DNA from: Bacillota bacterium
GTDB lineage: Bacteria; Bacillota; Clostridia; Acetivibrionales; DSM-1351
Assembly (NCBI GenBank): GCA_023444055.1
Contig: JAEZRV010000023.1
Coordinates: 62,001 to 126,000, forward strand
Reading direction: 5' to 3'
Length of the DNA: 64,000 bases
Below are positions 52,472-61,325 of this stretch, one piece after another. How positions within the stretch are numbered: the first letter of the stretch is position 1; each line of letters opens with the position of its first letter. The notes below the pieces were generated by a model that did no database searches, was not told the DNA's origin, and saw nothing but the letters and a program-made list of their open reading frames with translations. The position numbers and the translations under genes are program-made.

Positions 52472-55384
52472 CTAAAAATTACTTATAGCACCAAGAAGAT
52501 ATTTCTTCATTAATGCAAAGTCAATTGCGTCAACAGCTTTATCGCTATTTACATCTGCTCTAACAAAAGTTTCTGAATCGAATTCTGTAGCTCCAAGCAA
52601 GTACTTTTTCAAAATGGCAATATCAATTGCATCAATGCTTCCACTATCGTCTACATCACCAATCATTAAATCTGGAACTAAATGTACAGGTTCATCACCA
52701 TATTTAAGTTCGCCCTTGATATATGCAGTGATTTTTTCATTGTCTCCATAGGCACTTTCCATTTCAGGATTACATGAATAATCATTTGTATGGTCATAAT
52801 CGGATGAGCCATCTATCCTAAAAGGTATATCTCCTGTGCTTGCGCCTGGTGCAAGTTTGCCGGCAGCATCTTTAAATGAAATTTCGCAATATGTATCAGC
52901 ACCCTCCACAGCATTGTCTACGCTGTAGCAATTACCGGTTACATTTTCCGTACCACAAGGTGCATATTCACAAGCAAATGTATTCTGCTCACTACCATCA
53001 CATGTAAACCAATAGCGTAGCTTTATGTCTGATAAATTTACAGGAACAGTTCCATTATTTACTATATTAACTGTAGACCTTAATGTTTTTGTTAGGTTGT
53101 GAGCTGCGCCATACTTATACTGAACCTTTATTGAAGGCGGTGTGGTATCTGGATTTTCATCAGGATCTGTTGGATTAAGTTTTGGAGCCTCCTCCCCATA
53201 TACTAGAACACCATCCCTGTATACAGGAACATTTTTAGTTAATATATAATCACTTGTAAGACCTTTTCTGCTATAGTCATTAGTTGGGTCCCAGTGGGTC
53301 ATATAATTTGAATCCTGCTTCGCTGTTAACGTAAAGGCCAGTTCTCTGTCCCCATATATTTCTCTGCCACTCCAATCAAATTCATAATAGTAGGTTCCAG
53401 CATCATCCCACTTAATAGGGCCTTTAAAAGTAATAGGCTCCTGCTGCAGTGAAATCTGTTCATCATATGCAATACACATTTCGACATCCTTTATGGTCTG
53501 TCCGCATGCAAGCAGTTCACTGATGTTAAAGAAATATCTTGCCTTCAAGCCTGTTTCATAATGTGGAGGCTGGCTCGACTCATTGTGTAATTTAATAACT
53601 ACCTGTGAACTTTCCTTTATCTCTCTTTCTACACGTGCCTCACAATAGTAATCGTCAACCTTTGGTTCTGCATGAGGAAAATTAGGTATTACCTCTTGTC
53701 CTTCACCATAGTATTTATACAATCCTGCACAAGCACCTACAAATGCAGCATTATAGTCAACAGCAACTTCATTGTAAACGAAATCAGTTGTTACATCCTG
53801 ATGGTAATCCTCCTTATCAGGTCCACCAGCCAGCGCTCCCCACAAGATATGCCTGTGTTCCAGTGGATCATTCATACTTAATGTTTTAGAGCCATGAGCA
53901 GCTCTGTGATGTGGATGCTTTACAAAAGGCAAACCTTGCTCGTAACCGTAGCCTACTATATATGAATAACCCATTGGATTTCTTCCCATAAGATATTCCA
54001 TCTGATTCTTTGCCCATGCTCCCATATCTGTTCTTTCAGGGTGGTGTTGCATATAAACAAGTGCACATAATTGAACTGCTGTGTTATAACGGGCAGAACC
54101 CCACCCATTTATCATTGTATATCCTGCTGGAGAAGTTGAAGTATAGCCATTGTCGTTTGCTTCCTTATGCTTCGCCATACCACCCGACAAATATTCTACA
54201 TTCCAACGAGCAATATAGTCATATAGCTCATTTTCTGGGAATAAAGTATTTAATTCTATAAACACTCCGCCCCATACAGCATCCCAACAATGACACCATG
54301 TGTTGAACCACATATTTGTGTTAAAGGTATCAGGTATAATCTTTTGCAAATATCCAGTATAATATTTGCCGTCTTCTGACACAGACATAATATCATCTAT
54401 GTAGTCCATATTGCCAGTACAAGCATACAACCATACTGCCGCCCAAGCCATTTCATCATCGTCATATGCTGATGTATAGTAACCATCACCCTTTGACATT
54501 CCTCTGTTTTCCTTTGCGAACTTATACATAGCCTTAGCAACAGTCAAGCAACGCTCTGCGTATTCAGGTTCATCATCCTTAAAGTTCAAATAAGAGGTGG
54601 CAAGTGCTGCGGCAGTACTACCACAAACATCACTACCAGGTGATTCTACAGTGGCAAAGTCCGCCGGTCTTGGAATATCATCAGGATATAATTCAGGTGG
54701 TCCCCAATAGGAATGATCTAAATCCCCTTCACCAACCATATAACAAAAAGCAATTAACTCACCATTTTCATCAAGGAAAGAGCAACGTAAAAAGGTATCT
54801 GTAAATGTCTTTAAAATATCAATCATATGTTCTTCTTGCCCTGATTTCTTAAAGGCATCTCTAAATTCATAGAAACCCCATCCAAGAGTACCAGCAGTAT
54901 AGCTCTGAGGAAGTCCAAACCTTACATGGTCTCCGGCATCATGAAATCCACCATGTACATCTACTGTTCCATCCCCATCAGGGTCAAGTATTTTTCTATA
55001 CTTTTCTATGAATCCAGCAGTAAGTGAAGTGTTTTCAAGTGGAATATTGCAATCTCCCACATGGCAATCACCTCTCCATTCAATCTTGCCTCCTGAAATC
55101 CCTGGTCCGCATTTTTCAGCATCGTAAAAGTAAATTGATTTCTGCAACGCTTCAGCAAAGTTGAAGTAATTGTAATTCTCCCAACCTTCAGCTGGTGTAA
55201 ATTTAGATTTTGAAGTTGCGTCAGCAGTAGCAGATGCAGTTATCCCCGCCGAAGTTACTTCTTTGGCAGATATACCACTTGTTATAAAAAACTGTCCTGC
55301 AATTATTGAAACAATCAATAACATTGATAGAATACTTCTTTGCTTTTTAAACCTTGTTTTTTCCTCTTTTTTAATACAATACAA
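52472..55384 (-). CDS. Cellulosomal GH9 endoglucanase, GH9-CBM3c-CBM3b-dockerin
   Basis: About 970 aa. AAGGAGGT is followed 8 bases later by an in-frame TTG (55384), which starts a basic n-region and the signal sequence ending TSGISAKE; an ATG at 55408 lies upstream of the ribosome site. Catalytic GH9 (about 50-515) has GGFHDAGDHVRFGLP (nucleophile/base Asp pair), HPHHRAAHG and YNEVAVDYNAAF (acid Glu). CBM3c (about 525-680), a Pro-rich linker, CBM3b (about 715-880) and a dockerin (about 905-968; GDVDDSGS, ADVNSDKA) follow. GH9-CBM3c enzymes are processive endoglucanases; CBM3b binds crystalline cellulose. It is a close paralogue of the next gene upstream. Confidence 0.94.
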   Translation of the reverse strand: MYCIKKEEKTRFKKQRSILSMLLIVSIIAGQFFITSGISAKEVTSAGITASATADATSKSKFTPAEGWENYNYFNFAEALQKSIYFYDAEKCGPGISGGKIEWRGDCHVGDCNIPLENTSLTAGFIEKYRKILDPDGDGTVDVHGGFHDAGDHVRFGLPQSYTAGTLGWGFYEFRDAFKKSGQEEHMIDILKTFTDTFLRCSFLDENGELIAFCYMVGEGDLDHSYWGPPELYPDDIPRPADFATVESPGSDVCGSTAAALATSYLNFKDDEPEYAERCLTVAKAMYKFAKENRGMSKGDGYYTSAYDDDEMAWAAVWLYACTGNMDYIDDIMSVSEDGKYYTGYLQKIIPDTFNTNMWFNTWCHCWDAVWGGVFIELNTLFPENELYDYIARWNVEYLSGGMAKHKEANDNGYTSTSPAGYTMINGWGSARYNTAVQLCALVYMQHHPERTDMGAWAKNQMEYLMGRNPMGYSYIVGYGYEQGLPFVKHPHHRAAHGSKTLSMNDPLEHRHILWGALAGGPDKEDYHQDVTTDFVYNEVAVDYNAAFVGACAGLYKYYGEGQEVIPNFPHAEPKVDDYYCEARVEREIKESSQVVIKLHNESSQPPHYETGLKARYFFNISELLACGQTIKDVEMCIAYDEQISLQQEPITFKGPIKWDDAGTYYYEFDWSGREIYGDRELAFTLTAKQDSNYMTHWDPTNDYSRKGLTSDYILTKNVPVYRDGVLVYGEEAPKLNPTDPDENPDTTPPSIKVQYKYGAAHNLTKTLRSTVNIVNNGTVPVNLSDIKLRYWFTCDGSEQNTFACEYAPCGTENVTGNCYSVDNAVEGADTYCEISFKDAAGKLAPGASTGDIPFRIDGSSDYDHTNDYSCNPEMESAYGDNEKITAYIKGELKYGDEPVHLVPDLMIGDVDDSGSIDAIDIAILKKYLLGATEFDSETFVRADVNSDKAVDAIDFALMKKYLLGAISNF

Positions 55385-55550
55385 CTCAACTACCTCCTTA
55401 TGTAGCATTTTTAACATTTTACTCAACTTTCTCAGTTGAATATACTGCTTAAAGTCTAGTAATATAAGGTGTTGTAGCAATACCAATGAAAAAAAACCAT
55501 TGATAATTCTACCACACCAACATATTTTTGTGTGCGAAAGTTGATTAATT

Positions 55551-55611
55551 TAGTTTTAAAAACCGTACCCTATCCTGTTTAAATTGTTATTCGAATAAGA
55601 GTACGGTTTTT
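55551..55611 (-). terminator. Terminator after the second GH9 gene
   Basis: AAAAACCGTAC pairs with GTACGGTTTTT across 55558-55611, and the minus strand continues TTTTTAAAA. It isolates the two paralogous cellulase genes transcriptionally. Confidence 0.8.
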
Positions 55612-55687
55612 ATTATTTTGTTTTAGTTTTGTTTTAGTTTGTATCCCAGATACTTAATCATTTAAAAAAGGCTAACCGCTTACTTGC

Positions 55688-58567
55688 TTAATGAATTATT
55701 CCTCCACCAAGAAGAGCTATTCTAAATAACGCAAAGTCAATTGCATCAACAGCTTTATCTCCATTAAAATCTGCATTTGCAAAAGCTTTAGTATCTAGAT
55801 CCCAAGTTCCCAGTAAATACTTCTTCATGATAGCTAAATCTATTGCGTTAACATCTCCACTACCGTCTAATTCACCGAGTGTAACTTTATCTTCGATTTC
55901 AACAGGTTCTACTCCAGATTTTAGTTCACCCTTAATATAAGCTGTAATTTTATCATTTTCACCAAGAGTGCTCATATTTGCATTGTAGGAATAGTCATTT
56001 GTCTTGTCGTATTCTGAATCTGATGCACCATCAATTCTGAAAGGTATATCTCCTGTACTTCCACCTGCTGCAAGAACACCTGCTCCTTCAGCAAATGTAA
56101 TTTCACAATAGGTATCAGCACCTGTTACTGGATTGCTTACATTGTAGCATTTTCCGATTATGTTTTCAGTACCGCAAACAGCATAATCGCATACAAATGT
56201 ATTTTGTGAACTAGAATCATTTGTAAACCAATAACGAACCTTAACGTCTGATAATTTTACAGGAACAGTACCGTTATTTTTTATATTGATAGTAGATCTT
56301 AATGTATTTTTTGTTAAATCTACCTCTCCTGTCTTGTACAGTAACTGAATTGAAGGAGGAGTGTCGTCTGGGTCTTCTTCTCCTGGATCTTTTGGATCAA
56401 GCTTTGGAGCTTCTTCTCCAAATACTAATTTTCCATCCAAATAAACAGGTACCTTCTTTGTCACTGCATAAGTTTGAGTAAGTCCTTCTTTACTGTAATC
56501 ATTTGATGAATCCCAGTGTGTCAAGTAGTTTTTATCCTGTTTAACTCTGAACGAAATCTGAAGCTCTCTATCTCCATAAATATTACTTCCGCTCCAATCG
56601 AATTCAAAATAGTAGGTACCTGCATCATCCCATTTAAATGGTCCTCTTAATTTTATAGGATCCTGTTGCATGGAAATCTGCTCATCATACTCAACAGAGA
56701 ATATTACATCATCAATATCTTGTTCGTATTCAAAAAGTTCATCAATATTGAAGTAGTATTTTGCCATCATTCCTGTTTCATAATGAGGAGGCTGGCTGGA
56801 CTCGTTATGAATCTTTAATACTACTTGTGTACTATCTACAGTTTCTCTTGCTAATTTTGCCTCACAATAGTAGTCATCAGTTCTTTTTTCTTTTGGTGGG
56901 AAATTTGCTATTGGTTCATGCCCCTCGCCATAGTATTCATACAATCCTGCTAAAGCTCCAACAAATGCTGCATTGTAATCAATAGTTACTTCATTGTAAG
57001 CGTACTCAGTAGTTGAATCCATATGATAATCATTTAAATCAGGTCCGCCAGAAAGAGCTCCCCACAGAATATGTCTGTGTTCCTCTGGATCATTCATACT
57101 ATTTGTTTTTGACCCATGAGCTGCTCTGTGGTGTGGATGATGAGCAAAAGGCAGTCCCTTTTCATAGCCGTAACCTACAATATATGAGTATCCCATAGGA
57201 TTCCTTCCCATAAGGTATTCCATCGCACCCTTAGCCCATTCTCCGAAATCAGTTCTTTCAGGATGGTTTTTCATGTAAACAAGTGCTGATAATTGAGCTG
57301 CTGTATTGTAACGTGCAGAACCCCAACCGTTTATCATTGCGTATCCAGCAGGTGATGTTTTATAATAATTTGTATCTTTTGGGTCTTTATGTTTACATTT
57401 TCCGCCAGATAAGAACTCTACATTCCAGCTAGCAATAAAGTCAAACAACTCATCTTCTGGGAATAATTGATTCAGCTTTAGGAATGTTCCACCCCAAACT
57501 GCATCCCAGCAATGTACCCATGAATTGTACCAAGTATTCTGCTTGAAGGTTTCAGGAATTATTCTCTTCATATATCCAACATAGTTTCCTGTTTCATCAA
57601 CTGCAGTTATATCATTTATATAGTCCATGTTTCCTGTACATTCATATAGCCATGCAGCAGCCCAAGCCAGTTCATCCTCATCATAATCTGATGTATAGTA
57701 ACCGTCACCTTTGTGCTTTCCTCTGTATTGCACTGCAAAATCATACATTGCTTCTGCAACAGTTAAACACTTCTCTGCATATTCTGGATCTTCATCCTTG
57801 AAATTCATATATGATGTAGCAAGTGCAGTAGCTGTACTAGCACAAACATCACTACCAGGTGAATCATAAGTTGCAAAATCAGCAGGTCTAGTCCTTTGAT
57901 ATTCTTCAGGATATAGCTCAGGTGGCCCCCAGTAACAATGGTCAACATCACCCTCACCTACCATGTAGCAAAATGCAATTAATTTTCCATTTTCGTCCAA
58001 ATAAGAGCAACGTAAAAATGTATCAGTAAAGTACCTTAAAATTTCTATCATATGCTCTTCTTCACCAATTGCTTTAAAGGATTCTCTGAACTCATTAAAG
58101 CCCCATCCTAATGTAGCAGCACTATAACTCTGAGGAAGACCGAATCTAACATGGTCTCCGGCATCGTGAAAACCGCCATGTACATCTACAGTTCCGTCTC
58201 CATCTGGGTCAATAATGTCTCTGTACTTTGCTAAGAATTCCTTAGATAGTGATGTGTATTCAAGTGGAATTGCTGCATCACCTTCATGGCAGGAGCCTCT
58301 CCATTCAAGCCTTCCGCCCTTGTCATATCCTGCTTCCTCTCCACACTTTTCTGCGTCATAAAAATAAAGTGATTTTTGAAGTCCTTCAGCGAAATTGAAA
58401 TAGTCATATGCTTCCCAGTTTTCAGCTGGTTCAAAAGTTGTTGGTGGTGCTTCTGCTAATGCATCTCTCGATACAAAAAACTGTCCTGCAATAACAGCAG
58501 CAGCTAAGAATACTGATAGTATGCTTTTACTTATACTACGCTTTATACCTTTTTGAACACTATGCAT
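55688..58567 (-). CDS. Cellulosomal GH9 endoglucanase, GH9-CBM3c-CBM3b-dockerin (paralogue)
   Basis: 959 aa with GGGGAGGTTAGAGAA before the ATG. Signal peptide (about 1-38), GH9 (about 48-545; GGFHDAGDHVRFGLP, HPHHRAAHG, YNEVTIDYNAAF), CBM3c (about 560-710), linker, CBM3b (about 735-875), dockerin (about 890-955). Module order and most motifs match the gene downstream, so the pair arose by tandem duplication. The second dockerin repeat is unusual: after ADFNGDKAVDAIDFALF it reads RIALLGGG where others have KKYLLG. This changes the second recognition helix and may alter cohesin binding. Confidence 0.94.
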   Translation of the reverse strand: MHSVQKGIKRSISKSILSVFLAAAVIAGQFFVSRDALAEAPPTTFEPAENWEAYDYFNFAEGLQKSLYFYDAEKCGEEAGYDKGGRLEWRGSCHEGDAAIPLEYTSLSKEFLAKYRDIIDPDGDGTVDVHGGFHDAGDHVRFGLPQSYSAATLGWGFNEFRESFKAIGEEEHMIEILRYFTDTFLRCSYLDENGKLIAFCYMVGEGDVDHCYWGPPELYPEEYQRTRPADFATYDSPGSDVCASTATALATSYMNFKDEDPEYAEKCLTVAEAMYDFAVQYRGKHKGDGYYTSDYDEDELAWAAAWLYECTGNMDYINDITAVDETGNYVGYMKRIIPETFKQNTWYNSWVHCWDAVWGGTFLKLNQLFPEDELFDFIASWNVEFLSGGKCKHKDPKDTNYYKTSPAGYAMINGWGSARYNTAAQLSALVYMKNHPERTDFGEWAKGAMEYLMGRNPMGYSYIVGYGYEKGLPFAHHPHHRAAHGSKTNSMNDPEEHRHILWGALSGGPDLNDYHMDSTTEYAYNEVTIDYNAAFVGALAGLYEYYGEGHEPIANFPPKEKRTDDYYCEAKLARETVDSTQVVLKIHNESSQPPHYETGMMAKYYFNIDELFEYEQDIDDVIFSVEYDEQISMQQDPIKLRGPFKWDDAGTYYFEFDWSGSNIYGDRELQISFRVKQDKNYLTHWDSSNDYSKEGLTQTYAVTKKVPVYLDGKLVFGEEAPKLDPKDPGEEDPDDTPPSIQLLYKTGEVDLTKNTLRSTINIKNNGTVPVKLSDVKVRYWFTNDSSSQNTFVCDYAVCGTENIIGKCYNVSNPVTGADTYCEITFAEGAGVLAAGGSTGDIPFRIDGASDSEYDKTNDYSYNANMSTLGENDKITAYIKGELKSGVEPVEIEDKVTLGELDGSGDVNAIDLAIMKKYLLGTWDLDTKAFANADFNGDKAVDAIDFALFRIALLGGGIIH

Positions 58568-58720
58568 TTCTCTAACCTCCCCAAAATATTTATACTAATT
58601 TGTATCTAGAATATGGCTTTCCAATATCATATAAATGAAATAGTATTTTAAATAATTCTATTACTTTGATATTATGCTAGTCACATTCTTCAATTATATT
58701 TTTAGAACAATAAGATTGTA

Positions 58721-58765
58721 AAACTCTCGTCTGCTAAAGCTCCAAGCAATTCGCTATTAGCAGAC
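58721..58765 (-). terminator. Terminator after the third GH9 gene
   Basis: GTCTGCTAA (58729-58737) pairs with TTAGCAGAC (58757-58765). On the minus strand GAGAGTTTT follows, so the T-run is short. Confidence 0.65.
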
Positions 58766-58788
58766 AAGAATTCTTATAGTTAAGATAA

Positions 58789-60885
58789 TTAATTAGAGCC
58801 AACAGGTAGCTTTATTGTGCCAAGTAAATAAAGTTTCATATTTGCAAAATCTATTGCATTTACTTCACCGTCTTTATTAACATCGGCATTTTTAAATGGT
58901 ATTTCTTCTTCGCTATTTAACAAGTATCTCTTTAATAAAGCAAAGTCTATTGCGTCTACCTGTTTATCATTATTCAAATCTCCATATACAATTTCCTCTG
59001 ATCCCCCACCAGGCTCATTTCCATAGACTTTAACGCCGTTTTTATATATTGCAATATTCTCTGTTTTTATGTATTTATCTGTTAAATCTGCTGTAGAAAG
59101 GTCATTTTTTGAATCCCAAAGCTTACTTTCGTAATTGTAAATACAGAATTGCACATAAGTTCTTGCATATAAAGCATCACCTGGGAAAGTTATTTCCACG
59201 TAATAGATATTCTTCTCTTTATCATATGGCTGAATTGATGATATCGTTGCTTTAGCAGGAGAATAATATACTTTTGTAGTAAACTTAGCAGGATTAATTC
59301 CATCAGCAGCAAATTCTGATAAGTCAACGAAGAACTTAACGGATAAATCTTTCTCATATTGAGGAGGTGATGTTACTATATTGTATAGATTAAGGTCAAC
59401 AGTTACACCCTCAGTATTTGATTTATAAAGTTGAGCTTCTGTGTAGTATTGTGTAGGCTCACCTTCAATACCAGGAGTTGGTTCAGGCAGCTGATCTTTA
59501 CCAAAGTACTTTGACATACCAGCCATTGCACCAACAAAACCTGCATTATAATCTAAGCCTGTTTCAGAATAAACATACTCATTTACATTGTCATGATATT
59601 CATCTTGCATGTCGGCTCCACCTACAAGTGCACCATATAAAATGTGTCTTTCAGGCAATTCCTTCTTTTCATCTGCAGGAGGTCCTTCTAGAACTCCACT
59701 AGCTGCTCTGTGGTGAGGCCATTTTGGATAATTATCACCAAAACCAACCACATAAGACATATTGTTAGGATTGTCTCCTAGAATATAATTTATCTGACTC
59801 TTTGCGAAATCCAGGCATTTCTGATCTCCAAAATATTTATAATATACAAGCTGAACCATACTTTCTGCTGCTGGATATTTACAAACACCCCAGCTATCAA
59901 GGTATTTTAGACCTGCAGGAGTAGTCTTTAATCTACTCTGCCAGTAATCAATATGGTCATCGGCAATTGACTTGTATAAAGGATTAGGTGAAAGTGTTGC
60001 AAGCTTTGTAAATACTCCTGTTAAAACATAATCCCAGCACTGTGTCCAATTGTCATTAAAGGAATTACCATTAGCGATTCCTTTTTCAACCATTAACTTA
60101 TCTACATCCTCCATATACTTACTATCATCTGTTGCCACATAAAGCCATATTGCTCCCCACATAAGTTCATCAAGATATGTTCTTGGCAAGTAATAGCTTT
60201 GTCCTTTACTGTTTCCTCTGTATTTCATACCGAAATCATAAAGATCTTTTGCATAAGTTAAGCATTTTGCTGAATATTCAGGATCCCTATCATTGTAATT
60301 CAAATACATAAGTGCTAATGCAGCTGCCGCATCACCTGCTACATCTGAGCCAGGAGTTTCAGGCGTTGCAGCGTAGTATGTAGGTCTGTCATATGTCTGA
60401 AGCTCTGGTGGCCCCCAATATTGATGATCTACATCACCGTCACCACACTGGTAGTAGAATGTAGTCTTATTAGGGAAGCATTTTATAAAATAATCACAAA
60501 AATGCTTCAGAATGTTTAGCATATACTCATCCTGACCCTTTTCCTTGAAAACATCTGCGAATTCATAGTAAGCCCATGCTAGAGTAGACGCCGAAGCACA
60601 TTGTGGCAGACCAAATTTAACGTGGTCTCCACAGTCATGAAATCCCCCTGTCAAATCGAGTCCAACATCTTTTCCATCATCGCAATGGCATGGACCACGC
60701 CATTTTATTCTGTTGTTCCCCGCATCAGGACCACACCAATTAGCTTCATAGAAAAGAATTGATTTGGCAAATGCATCAACATAATTATACTTTGTTTCCG
60801 TATCAGCAGCTAAAGCAGACTGCGGAAACATACTTGCCATAAAAGCAGCAAGCAGAACAAAAACATAAATTCTTTTTCCTTTCAT
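58789..60885 (-). CDS. Cellulosomal GH9 endoglucanase, GH9-CBM3c-dockerin
   Basis: 698 aa with GGGGGGTAAAAA before the ATG. Signal peptide (1-26, SALA), GH9 (about 32-465; GGFHDCGDHVKFGLP with Cys instead of Ala between the Asp pair, WPHHRAASG, YSETGLDYNAGF with the acid Glu), CBM3c (about 485-625; PPQYEKDLSVKFFVDLSE), linker (GGGSEE), dockerin (about 632-693; GDLNNDKQ, ADVNKDGE). It is like the GH9-CBM3c cellulases common in Ruminiclostridium cellulosomes. It lacks the CBM3b of its two neighbours and is more distant in sequence. Confidence 0.93.
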   Translation of the reverse strand: MKGKRIYVFVLLAAFMASMFPQSALAADTETKYNYVDAFAKSILFYEANWCGPDAGNNRIKWRGPCHCDDGKDVGLDLTGGFHDCGDHVKFGLPQCASASTLAWAYYEFADVFKEKGQDEYMLNILKHFCDYFIKCFPNKTTFYYQCGDGDVDHQYWGPPELQTYDRPTYYAATPETPGSDVAGDAAAALALMYLNYNDRDPEYSAKCLTYAKDLYDFGMKYRGNSKGQSYYLPRTYLDELMWGAIWLYVATDDSKYMEDVDKLMVEKGIANGNSFNDNWTQCWDYVLTGVFTKLATLSPNPLYKSIADDHIDYWQSRLKTTPAGLKYLDSWGVCKYPAAESMVQLVYYKYFGDQKCLDFAKSQINYILGDNPNNMSYVVGFGDNYPKWPHHRAASGVLEGPPADEKKELPERHILYGALVGGADMQDEYHDNVNEYVYSETGLDYNAGFVGAMAGMSKYFGKDQLPEPTPGIEGEPTQYYTEAQLYKSNTEGVTVDLNLYNIVTSPPQYEKDLSVKFFVDLSEFAADGINPAKFTTKVYYSPAKATISSIQPYDKEKNIYYVEITFPGDALYARTYVQFCIYNYESKLWDSKNDLSTADLTDKYIKTENIAIYKNGVKVYGNEPGGGSEEIVYGDLNNDKQVDAIDFALLKRYLLNSEEEIPFKNADVNKDGEVNAIDFANMKLYLLGTIKLPVGSN

Positions 60886-61023
60886 TTTTTACCCCCCTAA
60901 AAATTTTTAGCTATTACGCCCTTATAACTCTATTTTACTACTTATTGCATATTTTGTAATTATAATTGTGCATAACTTATTAAATATTATTTTATAAATT
61001 GCTTTTTCACTACATTTTTTGTC
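60886..61023 (-). other. Upstream region of the GH9 cluster
   Basis: AT-rich leader and promoter region with no unambiguous -35/-10 pair. I see no gene here or in 61081-61325, which lies between the TPR gene and its terminator. Confidence 0.4.
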
Positions 61024-61080
61024 AAAAAACAAAGCAAAACCCCAATTTATAGGCCTTGTTATAAGTCTTATAAATTGGGG
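61024..61080 (-). terminator. Terminator after the TPR gene
   Basis: CCCCAATTTATA (61040-61051) pairs perfectly with TATAAATTGGGG (61069-61080). The minus strand continues TTTTGCTTTGTTTTTT. Confidence 0.88.
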
Positions 61081-61325
61081 TATGTACTCATATGAATATA
61101 TTTATTACTCAAACTTCACAGTTTAATTTACTACTAAAAGCTTTCTAATATTAGGTGTGATAGCAAGCGAATTTTGAGTTTATTATTAATACAAAATTCA
61201 ATTACGATTTAAAGCTTCCGCACAATAAGCTATCGGTTTATAGTTGAATTATGCTTTTAATGCAGTATCCAATCAAACGTCTAATATCATCGAATATTAA
61301 GCCGATAGTACTTGGCTTCTATTAT

